A DNA stretch of 26,847 nucleotides from contig NZ_CP132480.1 in NCBI RefSeq assembly GCF_030770395.1, positions 5,543,671 to 5,570,517 of the forward strand, written 5' to 3'. Each line of letters opens with the position of its first letter. The first letter of the stretch is position 1. This stretch comes from Telluria beijingensis. Lineage in GTDB: Bacteria > Pseudomonadota > Gammaproteobacteria > Burkholderiales > Burkholderiaceae_D. This document shows, in pieces, positions 15,163 to 23,138 of the stretch. The notes below the pieces were generated by a model that saw only the letters and a list, made by a program, of their open reading frames with translations, made no database searches and was not told the DNA's origin. The translations under genes and the position numbers were made by a program.

Positions 15163-16137
15163 TCAGCCGACCGAGCCGGTAATCGGCAGCACGATGCCGG
15201 TGATGTAGCCCGAGCACACGGGCGAGGCCAGGAACACATAGGCCGGCGACAGTTCCTCGGGCTGGGCCGGGCGCTTGAAGTCGGTCTGGGCGCCGAATTC
15301 CTTCAGCTGTTCGGGGGGCTGGTCGGCCGGGTTCAGCGGCGTCCAGACCGGGCCCGGCGCCACCGCGTTGACGCGGATGCCCTGGTCGATCAGGCTGGAG
15401 GCGAGCGACATCGTGAAGGCGTGGATCGCGCCCTTGGTCGAGGAATAGTCGAGCAGCTTCTTCGATCCGCGCAGGCCGGTGACCGAGCCGGTATTGATGA
15501 TCGAGGCGCCCTGCTTCAGATGGGGCAGGGCCGCGCGCGCCATGTGGAAGTAACCGTAGATATTGGTACGGAAGGTCTCGTCCAGGCGCTCCTCGGTGAT
15601 GTCGAGCAGCGATTCGGCGTGTTCCTGGAAGGCGGCGTTATTGACCAGCACGTCGAGGCGACCGAATTCGGCGACCACCTTGTCGACCGCCTCCTTGCAG
15701 AAGGCGGCGTCCTTGACGTCGCCCGGAATGGTCACGCAGCGCCGGCCCTCGGCCTCGACGCAGCGCCTGGTCTCGGCCGCATCCTCGTGTTCGTTCAGGT
15801 ACATCACGGCCACGTCGGCGCCTTCGCGCGCGAACAGCACCGCGACCGCGCGCCCGATGCCGGAATCGGCGCCGGTCACGATGGCGCTCATGCCTTCGAG
15901 CTTGCCGCTGCCCTTGTAGCCTTCGGCCAGGAACCGGGGCTGGAGCTCCATCTCGGCCTCGATGCCCGGCTTGGCCAGGTGCTGCTCGGGCATCGGCGTT
16001 TCGGGCTGGTCGACGCCGGTCTGCACCGCGTCGTCCTTGTCGTCATCCTTGCCGCTTTCCTTGTTGCTGGCGTCGAGCTGGTCCTGGCGCCTCTGGATGG
16101 CCTTCTGCTTGTTCGCCACGTCGTCCGGCTGTCCCAT
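15163..16137 (-). CDS. SDR family oxidoreductase, stress-associated type
   Basis: 324 residues, longer than a standard SDR because of a charged ~80-residue N-terminal extension (DQLDASNKESGKDDDKDD) of the kind seen in the general stress SDRs (YdaD/YhxC-like). The NAD(P) motif TGADSGIG is at 88-95, NNAA at 166-169, catalytic Ser218, and Tyr231 with Lys235 in YSSTK. The C terminus is SGYITGIVLPITGSVG. The substrate is unknown. ATG 16137 has GGAGAAG upstream. It is the first gene of a minus-strand operon with Ku and a small membrane protein, and is divergent from the diguanylate cyclase gene. Co-location with Ku, LigD and catalase supports a stress role (inference). Confidence 0.92.
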   Translation of the reverse strand: MGQPDDVANKQKAIQRRQDQLDASNKESGKDDDKDDAVQTGVDQPETPMPEQHLAKPGIEAEMELQPRFLAEGYKGSGKLEGMSAIVTGADSGIGRAVAVLFAREGADVAVMYLNEHEDAAETRRCVEAEGRRCVTIPGDVKDAAFCKEAVDKVVAEFGRLDVLVNNAAFQEHAESLLDITEERLDETFRTNIYGYFHMARAALPHLKQGASIINTGSVTGLRGSKKLLDYSSTKGAIHAFTMSLASSLIDQGIRVNAVAPGPVWTPLNPADQPPEQLKEFGAQTDFKRPAQPEELSPAYVFLASPVCSGYITGIVLPITGSVG

Positions 16138-16292
16138 CGTGCTTCTCCCATGAATGTGCGTTCGATCTGGAGAGTATTGGGCGCACGGCATGGCGCGACG
16201 GTGCGGTTCCACACACAGCGCCAAGCTTATGGCACACTCGCGAGGCAAACAGGGCCAATTGCTTATGCCCGGAAACGTTTTGGAGAATGAGA

Positions 16293-17771
16293 ATGGCAGA
16301 AGAGGGTGAGCGCGCGGACGAAGGGATCGTCGAGGCCAGCTGCCTGTTCGTGAATCCGGTCGGCCAGCGCCGCGCCGATTTCCAGTCCGCCTGCGCCGGC
16401 GTGTTCTCGCAGCTGCGAGTGGCGTCCGGCGCCGACCAGGCGCGCGGCCTGCTTGCGCGCGAGTCGGCCGACCTGCTGGTGCTCGACCTCGAACGCTGCG
16501 AACCCGGCATCGACCTGGCGGCCCTGGGCGCCCTGGTGGCCGAGCGACAGGGCGCGCCGATCCTGGTGCTGTGCCCCTTCACCAATGCGCGCTGGCTGCC
16601 GGCCCTGATGGCCTTCGGCCCGATCGACTACGCCATCGGCCCGCTGCGCGCGCAGCAGACCCGCGCGCTGCTCGATGCCCGCCTGCGCGCCGGCTTCGCG
16701 CCCCCGCGCGCACCGAACCCGGTCGAGGACGAATTGCAAATGCTGCTGGCGCTGCGCGGCGCCACCCAGCAGGCGCTGGAAGACGCCGACGACAGCGTGC
16801 GTTTCGGCGAACGCCTGTGCGCGGCGCTTGCCGGCTGGCCGGGCCTGGTGCATGCGGCCCTGTTCCAGCACCGCGACGGCGACCTGCACCTGGAAGCCGA
16901 ACAGGGCGTGACCGGCCTGCACCTGATGGCGCTGCTCAAGGACGAGGGCCGGCTGCTGCAGTCGCCGCTGCGCCATGCCTTCCCCGGCCTGCTGGCGGCG
17001 GCCAGCGGCGAATTCACCCTGCTCGACGCGCCCGAGAAGGCGGGCGAACCGGGACTGGCGGCCAGCCTGGAGCGCTATGGCGCGCAGATGGTGGTGGGCC
17101 TGCCGATCCCGGCCCAGGGCCCGGGCGGCCCGCGCGGCTCGCTGTGCCTGATGTTCGACCATGCGCGCGCGTTTTCGCGCGCCCAGTTGCAGGCCTTCGA
17201 GGAGCTGGCCCAGCTGGCGGCCCACGGCCTGCGCATGGCCGAGGTGACGCGCGAGAACGAGGCGCTGCTGGCGCGCGTGACCCACCTGGCGACCACCGAC
17301 GCCCTGACCGAGGTCGCCAACCGCCGCCATGGCGAGCACTTGCTGGAACAGGAGATCAAGCGCGCGCGCCGCTACCGCCTGCCGCTGGCGCTGGTGGCCT
17401 TCGACATCGACCGCTTCGCTCAGGTCAACGACAACTTCGGCCATCCGGTGGGCGACCTGGTGCTGCGCACCGTGGCCGCGACCGCGCGCGCGCTGCTGCG
17501 CTCGAGCGACGTGCTGGTGCGCTCCGGCGGCGAGGAATTCCAGGTGATCGCGCCGCACACCAGCGCCATCGACGGCCTCAAGCTGGCCGAAAAGCTGCGC
17601 GCGGCGATCGAGCAGGTCGAGATTCCCGGCTGCGACCACGTCACCATCAGCCTGGGCGTGGCCCAACTGGGCGAGGGAGAGAGCGGCGACTCGCTGGCGG
17701 TGCGGGTCAATGCCGCGCTGGCGCGCGCCAAGCGGGCCGGGCGCAACTGCGTCGAACTGGCGATGTCCTGA
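16293..17771 (+). CDS. Diguanylate cyclase with receiver-like and GAF-like domains
   Basis: 492 residues; predicted to make cyclic di-GMP from two GTP. N-terminal ~130 residues look like a degenerate receiver (LLVLDLE and ILVLCPF strands). Residues ~150-320 look like a GAF domain. The GGDEF domain starts ~335 (TTDALTEVANRRHGE); the active site is GGEEF at 412-416. RSSD at 403-406, five residues before it, is the allosteric inhibitory site, so product feedback is expected. No EAL domain or membrane helix. ATG 16293 was chosen over ATG 16287 because GGAG is 7 bases before it. The signal sensed is unknown. Confidence 0.92.
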   Translation: MAEEGERADEGIVEASCLFVNPVGQRRADFQSACAGVFSQLRVASGADQARGLLARESADLLVLDLERCEPGIDLAALGALVAERQGAPILVLCPFTNARWLPALMAFGPIDYAIGPLRAQQTRALLDARLRAGFAPPRAPNPVEDELQMLLALRGATQQALEDADDSVRFGERLCAALAGWPGLVHAALFQHRDGDLHLEAEQGVTGLHLMALLKDEGRLLQSPLRHAFPGLLAAASGEFTLLDAPEKAGEPGLAASLERYGAQMVVGLPIPAQGPGGPRGSLCLMFDHARAFSRAQLQAFEELAQLAAHGLRMAEVTRENEALLARVTHLATTDALTEVANRRHGEHLLEQEIKRARRYRLPLALVAFDIDRFAQVNDNFGHPVGDLVLRTVAATARALLRSSDVLVRSGGEEFQVIAPHTSAIDGLKLAEKLRAAIEQVEIPGCDHVTISLGVAQLGEGESGDSLAVRVNAALARAKRAGRNCVELAMS

Positions 17772-17795
17772 GCGCACGCTGTCGCTAGTTCATTA

Positions 17796-17815
17796 ACCGA
17801 ATATGCTTATTCGGT
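17796..17815. promoter_or_regulatory. Palindrome upstream of the SulP gene
   Basis: ACCGAATA-TGCT-TATTCGGT is a perfect 8-bp inverted repeat, 24 bases after the cyclase stop and 52 bases before the SulP start. It sits in a short AT-rich stretch beside TATGCT (possible -10). It could be an operator or a weak terminator; no U run follows. Confidence 0.4.
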
Positions 17816-17867
17816 AATTATGCTACGCTAACGGCCTTTCAAATAGGCAAGTCTTCCCAGGGTGATC

Positions 17868-19544
17868 ATGCTTCAGTGGCTGCGCGAATACCGGCGCGCC
17901 GCGCTGCCGGGCGATATCAGCGCCGGCATCGTGGTGGCGATGATGATGATCCCGCAAGGCATGGCGTATGCGCTGGTGGCCGGACTGCCGCCGGTGGTCG
18001 GGATCTACGCCAGCATCGTCCCGCCGCTGCTGTATGCGCTGTTCGGCACCAGCAGCACGCAGTCGGTGGGGCCGATGGCCATCGTCTCGCTGATGACCGC
18101 TTCGGCGCTGGCGCCGCTGGCGACGCCGGGCACCGGCCTGTACGGCGTGCTGGCGGGCCAGCTGGCGCTGATGTCGGGCCTGGTGCTGCTGGCCTGCGGC
18201 CTGCTGCGCATCGGCTTCCTGGCCAATTTCTTCTCGCGGCCGGTGATGAGCGGTTTCACCATCGGCTCGGCGATCGTGATCGCCTGGGGCCAACTGGGCA
18301 CCCTGGTCGGCACCCCGATCGCCCTGGACGCTGCGCCGCATTGGCCGAGCATCGGCCTGGGGCTTGGTTCGCTCGTGCTGCTGCTGGCCGCGCGCAACTG
18401 GCTGACGCCGCTGCTGCGCTGGTGCCGCCTGAAGCCTGTCGTGGCCGATATTGGCGCCAAGCTGGCGCCGATGGCCGTGGTGCTGGGCGCCACCGCCCTG
18501 GTGCCGCTGCTGGACCTGGAACGGTTGGGCGTGGCCACCACCGGCGCGGTGCCGGCCGGGCTGCCGGGACTGAACCTCGCCACTTCCGGCGCCCATTGGC
18601 AGGCGCTGCTGCAGCCGGCGCTCCTGATCGGCTTCATGGTGTTCTTGATCAGCATGTCGGGCGCGCAGGCGCTGGCATTGAAACGCGGCGGAGAGAAGCT
18701 GGCCAGCAACCGCGAGCTGGTGGGGCTGGGCGCGGCCAACGTCGGCAGCGCGCTCAGTGGCGGCTTCCCGGTCACCGGCAGCATCTCGCGCTCGGCGGTG
18801 AATTTCGCCGCCGGCGCCAATACCCAGCTGGCCAGCATGATCACGGCCTGCCTGCTGGCGCTGGCGCTGGTGGCGCCCACCGGCTGGCTGGCGCTGCTGC
18901 CCTTGCCGACCCTGGCCGCCACCATCATCGTGGCGGTGCTGGGCATGCTCGACTGGAGCACCCTGCGCACCGCCTGGCGCTACGACCGCGCCGACGCGCT
19001 GGCCCTGCTGGCCACCGCCGGCGGGGTGCTGGTGCTGGGCGTGGAGGCCGGCGTGGTGGTGGGCGTGGCGCTGTCGATGGGGGCGCTGATCTGGCGCGCC
19101 AGCCGGCCGCATATCGCGGTGCTGGGCCGCATCCATGGCACCGAACACTTCCGCAACGTCGACCGCTACTCGGCCGAGACCACGCCCGGCCTGCTGATGC
19201 TGAGGGTCGACGCCGGCCTGTTCTTCGGGAACGTGGAAGCGGTGAACGAGCGCATCGACGAAGAACTCGCGCTGCACGCCGGCACCGTGCACCTCGTGCT
19301 GGTGCTGTCCGCGGTGAATGCGATCGATACCTCGGCCCTGTTCGGCATGCAGGAGCTGAACGGGTCGCTGCGCCAGCGCGGCGTCACGCTGCACCTGGCG
19401 GAAGTGAAAGGGCCGGTGATGGACCGGCTCAGGGACAGCGAGCTGCTGGGCCAGTTGAGCGGGCAGGTGTTCCTGAGCGCGGCGAATGCCTGGGACCGGC
19501 TGGCGGGATCGACTGCGGCGGGCCGGCCGGCGCCGGGCGCCTGA
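17868..19544 (+). CDS. SulP family anion transporter with STAS domain
   Basis: 558 residues; inner-membrane permease of the SLC26/SulP family, carrying sulfate, bicarbonate or another anion (substrate not predictable). The N-terminal motif DISAGIVVAMMMIPQGMAYALVAGLPPVVGIYAS is spread over residues 17-50 as in the family. About 10-12 hydrophobic helices follow to ~residue 400, including SGGFPVTGSISRSAVN. The C-terminal STAS domain is ~430-545 (LRVDAGLFFGNVEAVN, then NAIDTSALF). ATG 17868 was chosen with AGGG upstream; a GTG at 17862 is possible. Convergent with the acyltransferase gene (23-base gap). Confidence 0.93.
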   Translation: MLQWLREYRRAALPGDISAGIVVAMMMIPQGMAYALVAGLPPVVGIYASIVPPLLYALFGTSSTQSVGPMAIVSLMTASALAPLATPGTGLYGVLAGQLALMSGLVLLACGLLRIGFLANFFSRPVMSGFTIGSAIVIAWGQLGTLVGTPIALDAAPHWPSIGLGLGSLVLLLAARNWLTPLLRWCRLKPVVADIGAKLAPMAVVLGATALVPLLDLERLGVATTGAVPAGLPGLNLATSGAHWQALLQPALLIGFMVFLISMSGAQALALKRGGEKLASNRELVGLGAANVGSALSGGFPVTGSISRSAVNFAAGANTQLASMITACLLALALVAPTGWLALLPLPTLAATIIVAVLGMLDWSTLRTAWRYDRADALALLATAGGVLVLGVEAGVVVGVALSMGALIWRASRPHIAVLGRIHGTEHFRNVDRYSAETTPGLLMLRVDAGLFFGNVEAVNERIDEELALHAGTVHLVLVLSAVNAIDTSALFGMQELNGSLRQRGVTLHLAEVKGPVMDRLRDSELLGQLSGQVFLSAANAWDRLAGSTAAGRPAPGA

Positions 19545-19546
19545 GT

Positions 19547-19584
19547 TCAGGCGCGCTTGCGCTGGGGTCAGGCTCGCTTGCGCT
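19547..19584. repeat. 21-bp-period duplication at the acyltransferase 3' end
   Basis: A 17-base sequence beginning TCAGGC at 19568-19584, which includes the stop codon and last codons of the acyltransferase gene, recurs at 19547-19563 with one mismatch. The duplicate also reads RKRA-stop in the same frame, so it is a spare copy of the gene's end. Confidence 0.8.
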
Positions 19585-20191
19585 CGGCCTCGTCGCGCGG
19601 GGCGAGCTGGATCGGCGCCGCGTTCTGGGGATAGAGGGCGGTCACGCCCTCGTAGACGGCGCGGATCGCGTCCATGTCGCGCTCGACGTCGCCCGACAGC
19701 TCGAGCGTGTCGACCACGCGCAGCTCCTTCTTTTTATAGTCGAAGCTGACCAGCAGTAGCGGCACGCCGGCGCTGCGCGCCAGGTGATAGAAGCCGCTCT
19801 TCCAGTGCGGACGGTAGCCGCGCGTGCCTTCCGGCGTGATGCCGACCCAGCACCAGTCTTCCTTCAGCATCTGCTGGGCCAGCTGGCGCGTGGCGCCCAT
19901 CGGCGCGCGGCGGTCGACCGCGATCCCGCCCCAGTAACGCATCAGGCGGCCCATGGTGCCGCGGAACAGCGAATCCTTGGCCAGCCAGCGAAACGGCGTG
20001 TCCAGCGCCCACTTGGCGACCAGCCCGATCGGGAAGTCCCAGTTCGAGGTATGCGGGTAGACCACGGCGATGCCGTGTGGGCCGGGCAGCGGCTTGAAGT
20101 ACACCTTCCAGCCGAACAGCTGCAGCACGCGCAGCGCGGTGCGCTGGCGCAGGGTGGGCAGGTCTTCGGTGCGCTGCAGGTAATCGCTCAT
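19568..20191 (-). CDS. Lysophospholipid acyltransferase family protein (PlsC-like)
   Basis: 207 residues. Transfers an acyl chain to a glycerophosphate or similar acceptor at the membrane. Catalytic HTSNWD (His47, Asp52) is the HX4D box; PEGTRG at 120-125 is the acceptor-binding box. It is shorter than E. coli PlsC and has no long N-terminal membrane helix, so the acceptor may be another lysolipid. ATG 20191 has GGAG about seven bases upstream; an in-frame ATG at 20245 would add 18 residues with no family character. The gene has a candidate promoter at 20263-20291 and a palindrome in its leader. Confidence 0.9.
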   Translation of the reverse strand: MSDYLQRTEDLPTLRQRTALRVLQLFGWKVYFKPLPGPHGIAVVYPHTSNWDFPIGLVAKWALDTPFRWLAKDSLFRGTMGRLMRYWGGIAVDRRAPMGATRQLAQQMLKEDWCWVGITPEGTRGYRPHWKSGFYHLARSAGVPLLLVSFDYKKKELRVVDTLELSGDVERDMDAIRAVYEGVTALYPQNAAPIQLAPRDEAERKRA

Positions 20192-20206
20192 CGGGTCTCC
20201 GGTGCG

Positions 20207-20243
20207 GCGTAATGACGTGTTGTCATGGGAATTCTCATTACGC
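20207..20243 (-). promoter_or_regulatory. Nested palindrome in the acyltransferase leader
   Basis: GCGTAATGA (20207-20215) and TCATTACGC (20235-20243) are a perfect 9-bp inverted repeat; inside it ATGAC (20212-20216) and GTCAT (20222-20226) form a second one. The arms compete, so two alternative hairpins can form between the promoter and the ribosome site. It could be an operator or an RNA switch-like leader. Confidence 0.45.
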
Positions 20244-20262
20244 ACTAGAAATCAAGCGTGGG

Positions 20263-20291
20263 ATTCTAGCGGCTGCGGGGAGGGGGGACAA
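20263..20291 (-). promoter_or_regulatory. Candidate sigma-70 promoter of the acyltransferase gene
   Basis: Minus strand: TTGTCC (20291-20286), 17-bp spacer, TAGAAT (20268-20263). The predicted start near 20256 gives a leader of about 65 bases containing the palindrome. Confidence 0.5.
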
Positions 20292-20375
20292 GCAAAAATA
20301 CTGGTGCCTGGTATGCGCTGTGGTTATCATGCCGCTGTTGAAACGACAAGCCGATGACAAGCCAATACCACTGTT

Positions 20376-20729
20376 ATGACGATGAATATCACGATTTACC
20401 ACAATCCGCGCTGCGGAACGTCGCGCAATACCCTGGCCGCCATCCGCGACGCCGGCCATGAGCCGGAAGTGATCGACTACCTGGCCAACCCGCCGTCGCG
20501 CGAACGGCTGGCGGGCATGATCGCCGACGCCGGCCTGCAGCCGCGCGACGCCGTGCGCCGCAAGGAAGCCCTGTTTGCCGAACTGGGCCTGGACCGGCCG
20601 GGAGTGACCGACGCGGCCCTGCTCGAAGCGATGGTGGCGCATCCGATCCTGATCGAGCGGCCGTTCGTGGTCACGCCGAAGGGCGTGCGCCTGTGCCGGC
20701 CGTTTGAAAGGGTGCGCGAGATCCTCTGA
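20376..20729 (+). CDS. arsC: ArsC-family reductase (glutaredoxin-dependent arsenate reductase type)
   Basis: 117 residues, the size of the R773 ArsC family. Reduces arsenate to arsenite using glutathione and glutaredoxin. Catalytic Cys13 is in HNPRCGTSRNTL. Arginines matching the oxyanion-binding set lie at ~61/62, Arg95 (IERPFVVTPKG) and Arg105/108 (VRLCRP). No ArsR, ArsB or Acr3 gene lies nearby, so an arsenic role is by family only; YfgD/Spx-like relatives share the fold. ATG 20376 and 20382 are both possible, and no good ribosome site is visible. Convergent with the next gene; the stops are one base apart. Confidence 0.88.
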   Translation: MTMNITIYHNPRCGTSRNTLAAIRDAGHEPEVIDYLANPPSRERLAGMIADAGLQPRDAVRRKEALFAELGLDRPGVTDAALLEAMVAHPILIERPFVVTPKGVRLCRPFERVREIL

Positions 20730-20730
20730 C

Positions 20731-21180
20731 TTACCTGATGCTGTAGTCCACGGACACGATGCCGGACGTATTCGGCAGCGCGGCAGCCTGGCCAGCTGCA
20801 TCGGTCATGCTCGTCGAGGTGAGTGCGATCGATACCGTGGCCTGCAACCCCGTCGCCGCGTTGACGTTCATGGGGGCGATTGTCACGCGCGCCGGTACGC
20901 CGGACACAGCCGCTGCGAGCGAAGTCGAATTCGACCGCGCTGCGACTGGCAGCATGCCGGCATGGTCGGCCTTCAAGCCGGGAGAAAGATCGCCGGCAGT
21001 GGTGGCGAGCAGCGTGTCGGCGGTCACAGGCAAGTCGAAGCCCTGATGGGCGGGGCGCGGTCCTGCGCTGGCTTTGCCGAGGTCGATGGGATCGTCGGAT
21101 GCGGAAGCGAAGCCGGACGCGGCAGAAAGACCGGTAGCCAGCAATAGGATCAAACCGAATCCGCAGGTAAGTAAGCGCAT
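20731..21180 (-). CDS. Exported protein of unknown function
   Basis: 149 residues. The N terminus is a signal peptide (MRLLTCGFGLILLLATGLSA, cleavage near ASGFASA, residue ~27). The mature part is rich in Ala, Ser and Thr, with a segment PAHQGFDLPVTADTLLATT and a beta-rich C-terminal half ending GIVSVDYSIR. I recognise no domain. Codon use matches its neighbours. ATG 21180 has a purine-rich AGAGAAAAG upstream. It stands alone, with a hairpin in its leader. Confidence 0.7.
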   Translation of the reverse strand: MRLLTCGFGLILLLATGLSAASGFASASDDPIDLGKASAGPRPAHQGFDLPVTADTLLATTAGDLSPGLKADHAGMLPVAARSNSTSLAAAVSGVPARVTIAPMNVNAATGLQATVSIALTSTSMTDAAGQAAALPNTSGIVSVDYSIR

Positions 21181-21197
21181 GATCTTTTCTCTTCGTC

Positions 21198-21215
21198 ACG
21201 ACGCGCAAGCGTCGT
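21198..21215 (-). promoter_or_regulatory. Hairpin in the leader of the exported-protein gene
   Basis: ACGACGC (21198-21204) and GCGTCGT (21209-21215) form a 7-bp stem with a 4-base loop, 17 bases before the start codon and just upstream of the ribosome site. It might modulate translation. Confidence 0.35.
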
Positions 21216-21319
21216 CGCTGTCATCGACCAGAGCGATGGTATCAAGAAAAATTGATGCACGGCAATATAACGGGCGTTCGGTTGCACGCTAGCAACGACA
21301 AGTTCGCATATGCCTGTTG

Positions 21320-22486
21320 TTAATTGGGTACCGACGAAAGTGCCCCGATATTGGCCTTGCCTGCCGGCCTTGGACCAGCATTGCCGCTGCCCGGCGGTGC
21401 GCCATCGGCCGGTAGCCCTTGTCCGATCGCAGGCGATCCTGGCCGTAGCCGAAAATCGGGTGTGCCGCTCGCGTTGTAGTCGACGAATTGCGGCGGGGCG
21501 CTGATGCTGCCCGTGTGTACGCGCCCGGGTGACAGCTTCCAGTCATCGCCGGCATTTTGATACACGAGGTTGTTGCGAAAGGTATTGTGGCGCCCGATCG
21601 CCCCTTGTTCGAGAATGCCGTGCCCGTTGTCGTAAACGATGTTGTTGCTCACATGGGTATGGTCGTTCGGTCCTTTGCTGTGATAGAACTCGCCGCCGCC
21701 GACGACAATGCCGCTGCCCGAGGCGGCCACCGTATTGCCGCGCACGGTCACGCGGTTGGCGTCGTGCCACAGGTGGATGCCGGCGCCGGAGACGCGGTAG
21801 ATGACGTTGTTGCGTACGCTGGCCGTGGTACTGATATAGATGCCATGCATGAAGCGGCAGCCGGGCGGTCCGATGTCGTGCACATGGTTGCCGGTAACGG
21901 CCACGTCCACTCCCTTGTAGTAACTGTCGATGCCGATGCCGGCGCCGCCCCTGGGTTCGCACGGCACATCGGTGCCGACGTGGTGGATGCGGTTGTCGTG
22001 CACGCCGTTGTGCGAGCCGCCGTTGTAGATACCACTGAGCCATTTCATGCCGCTTTGGTACTGGGTGCCGTCGATCTCGAAGCCGATGATGTCGACGTAG
22101 CTGCCGCGGTTGTCCCAGGCCGCGCTCTGGCGCGCGTCGAGCGGCGGGACGATCCTGGCGCCCCAGCGTTCGGTGCTCTGGTACACGATGCGCGCTTCGA
22201 GCGTGCCGCTGGCGGTGCTGCGCACGCCGCCCGAATAGATGCCGGGGGCGACGTGCACGGTGGTGCCGGGCGTGGCCACCTGGGCCGCGCGCGCCAGGGT
22301 GCGGAACGGTTCGGCACGGGTGCCTGGGTTGCTGTCGGAACCGGTGGGCGCGAGGTAGAGATGGGTGCGCACGAGCTCGGGCACGACCAGCTCTTGGTGC
22401 CCGCCGTCACGCAGGCGGCAACCGGCCAGCAGTGGCCCTGCCAGCAGCGGGCAGGCCAATAGCCAAAAAAGAATGATCCGGAGCAT
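21320..22486 (-). CDS. Right-handed beta-helix lipoprotein
   Basis: 388 residues. The N terminus is a lipoprotein signal: hydrophobic LLACPLLAGPLLAGC with lipobox Cys23, so the protein is probably anchored in the outer membrane. Next comes a DUF1565-like start (YLAPTGSDSNPGTRAEPFRTLARAA). From ~residue 130 there are parallel beta-helix coils marked by repeated N-x-I/V-x-x motifs (HDNRIHHVG, VTGNHVHDIG, VRNNVIYRVSG, VRGNTVAASG, VSNNIVYDNG, FRNNLVYQN). The fold is typical of polysaccharide lyases and surface-binding proteins; no catalytic set can be identified. ATG 22486 has GAGGA upstream. It is flanked by unrelated genes, so the substrate is unknown. Confidence 0.88.
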   Translation of the reverse strand: MLRIILFWLLACPLLAGPLLAGCRLRDGGHQELVVPELVRTHLYLAPTGSDSNPGTRAEPFRTLARAAQVATPGTTVHVAPGIYSGGVRSTASGTLEARIVYQSTERWGARIVPPLDARQSAAWDNRGSYVDIIGFEIDGTQYQSGMKWLSGIYNGGSHNGVHDNRIHHVGTDVPCEPRGGAGIGIDSYYKGVDVAVTGNHVHDIGPPGCRFMHGIYISTTASVRNNVIYRVSGAGIHLWHDANRVTVRGNTVAASGSGIVVGGGEFYHSKGPNDHTHVSNNIVYDNGHGILEQGAIGRHNTFRNNLVYQNAGDDWKLSPGRVHTGSISAPPQFVDYNASGTPDFRLRPGSPAIGQGLPADGAPPGSGNAGPRPAGKANIGALSSVPN

Positions 22487-22608
22487 CGCGTCCTCGTCGT
22501 CGGAGCAGGTGACGGGATCAGTCTGACCCTACCCGCGCGAGGGGGATGCCGAATCGATCAAACTCGTCCTTGAGCAGGCACAATGCGCGTTTCCGGCGGA
22601 CTTGCGCT

Positions 22609-23052
22609 TCAGGTCGCCTTCGGCGCGACCACCACGGGCATATAGGACTCCAGGAATTCGGCCGGCATGCGGCGCGGGCGGCCGCTGCCGATCTCGATGC
22701 AGACCAGTTCCCAGCGGCCGCGCAGCACGGTGGCGCCATCGCTGTCGCGCACCAGCTGGAAGCGGCGCTCCATCGACAGCCTGCCGTCGCCGCCGACCAG
22801 CCAGGTGGCCAGGCTCAGCGCCTCGCCCTCGAAGGTCGGGAGCAGGTAATCGTAGTCGCCGCGCCGGATCGCCATCGCGCGGTCCAGGCGCCGGTAGTCG
22901 TCGAGCGACAGGCCGAGCTTCTCGGAATGGGCCCAGCCGGCCTGTTCGCACCAGCGCACGTAGACGGCATTATTGGTGTGGTTCAGGCCATCGATGTCGC
23001 CGGCGCATGGCACGACCGGCAGGATGAACGGTTGCGGATAATCCCAGTCCAA
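22609..23052 (-). CDS. Hotdog-fold acyl-CoA thioesterase (YbgC/FadM-like)
   Basis: 147 residues. Hydrolyses acyl-CoA thioesters in the cytoplasm; the acyl substrate is not predictable. The active-site segment GDIDGLNHTNNAVYVRW (~18-34) has the Asp and the HxNN pattern of 4-hydroxybenzoyl-CoA thioesterase relatives. It probably starts at TTG 23052 (reads MDWDYPQPF) because AAAGGA lies six bases upstream and the frame further up has no family character. It follows the aminopeptidase gene on the same strand after 86 bases with a hairpin between. Confidence 0.85.
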   Translation of the reverse strand: MDWDYPQPFILPVVPCAGDIDGLNHTNNAVYVRWCEQAGWAHSEKLGLSLDDYRRLDRAMAIRRGDYDYLLPTFEGEALSLATWLVGGDGRLSMERRFQLVRDSDGATVLRGRWELVCIEIGSGRPRRMPAEFLESYMPVVVAPKAT

Positions 23053-23080
23053 TGTGTTTCCTTTGCAAGCGCGGCCGGGC

Positions 23081-23108
23081 CGCGGACCCGCGGATAAGAT
23101 GGTCCGCG
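23081..23108 (-). terminator. Hairpin between aminopeptidase and thioesterase genes
   Basis: CGCGGACC (23081-23088) and GGTCCGCG (23101-23108) form a perfect 8-bp GC-rich stem 31 bases after the aminopeptidase stop. No U run follows, so it may be a processing or attenuation hairpin rather than a terminator. Confidence 0.4.
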
Positions 23109-23138
23109 AGTGTCCGCTGGCAGGCCGCGGCTGTTCCC

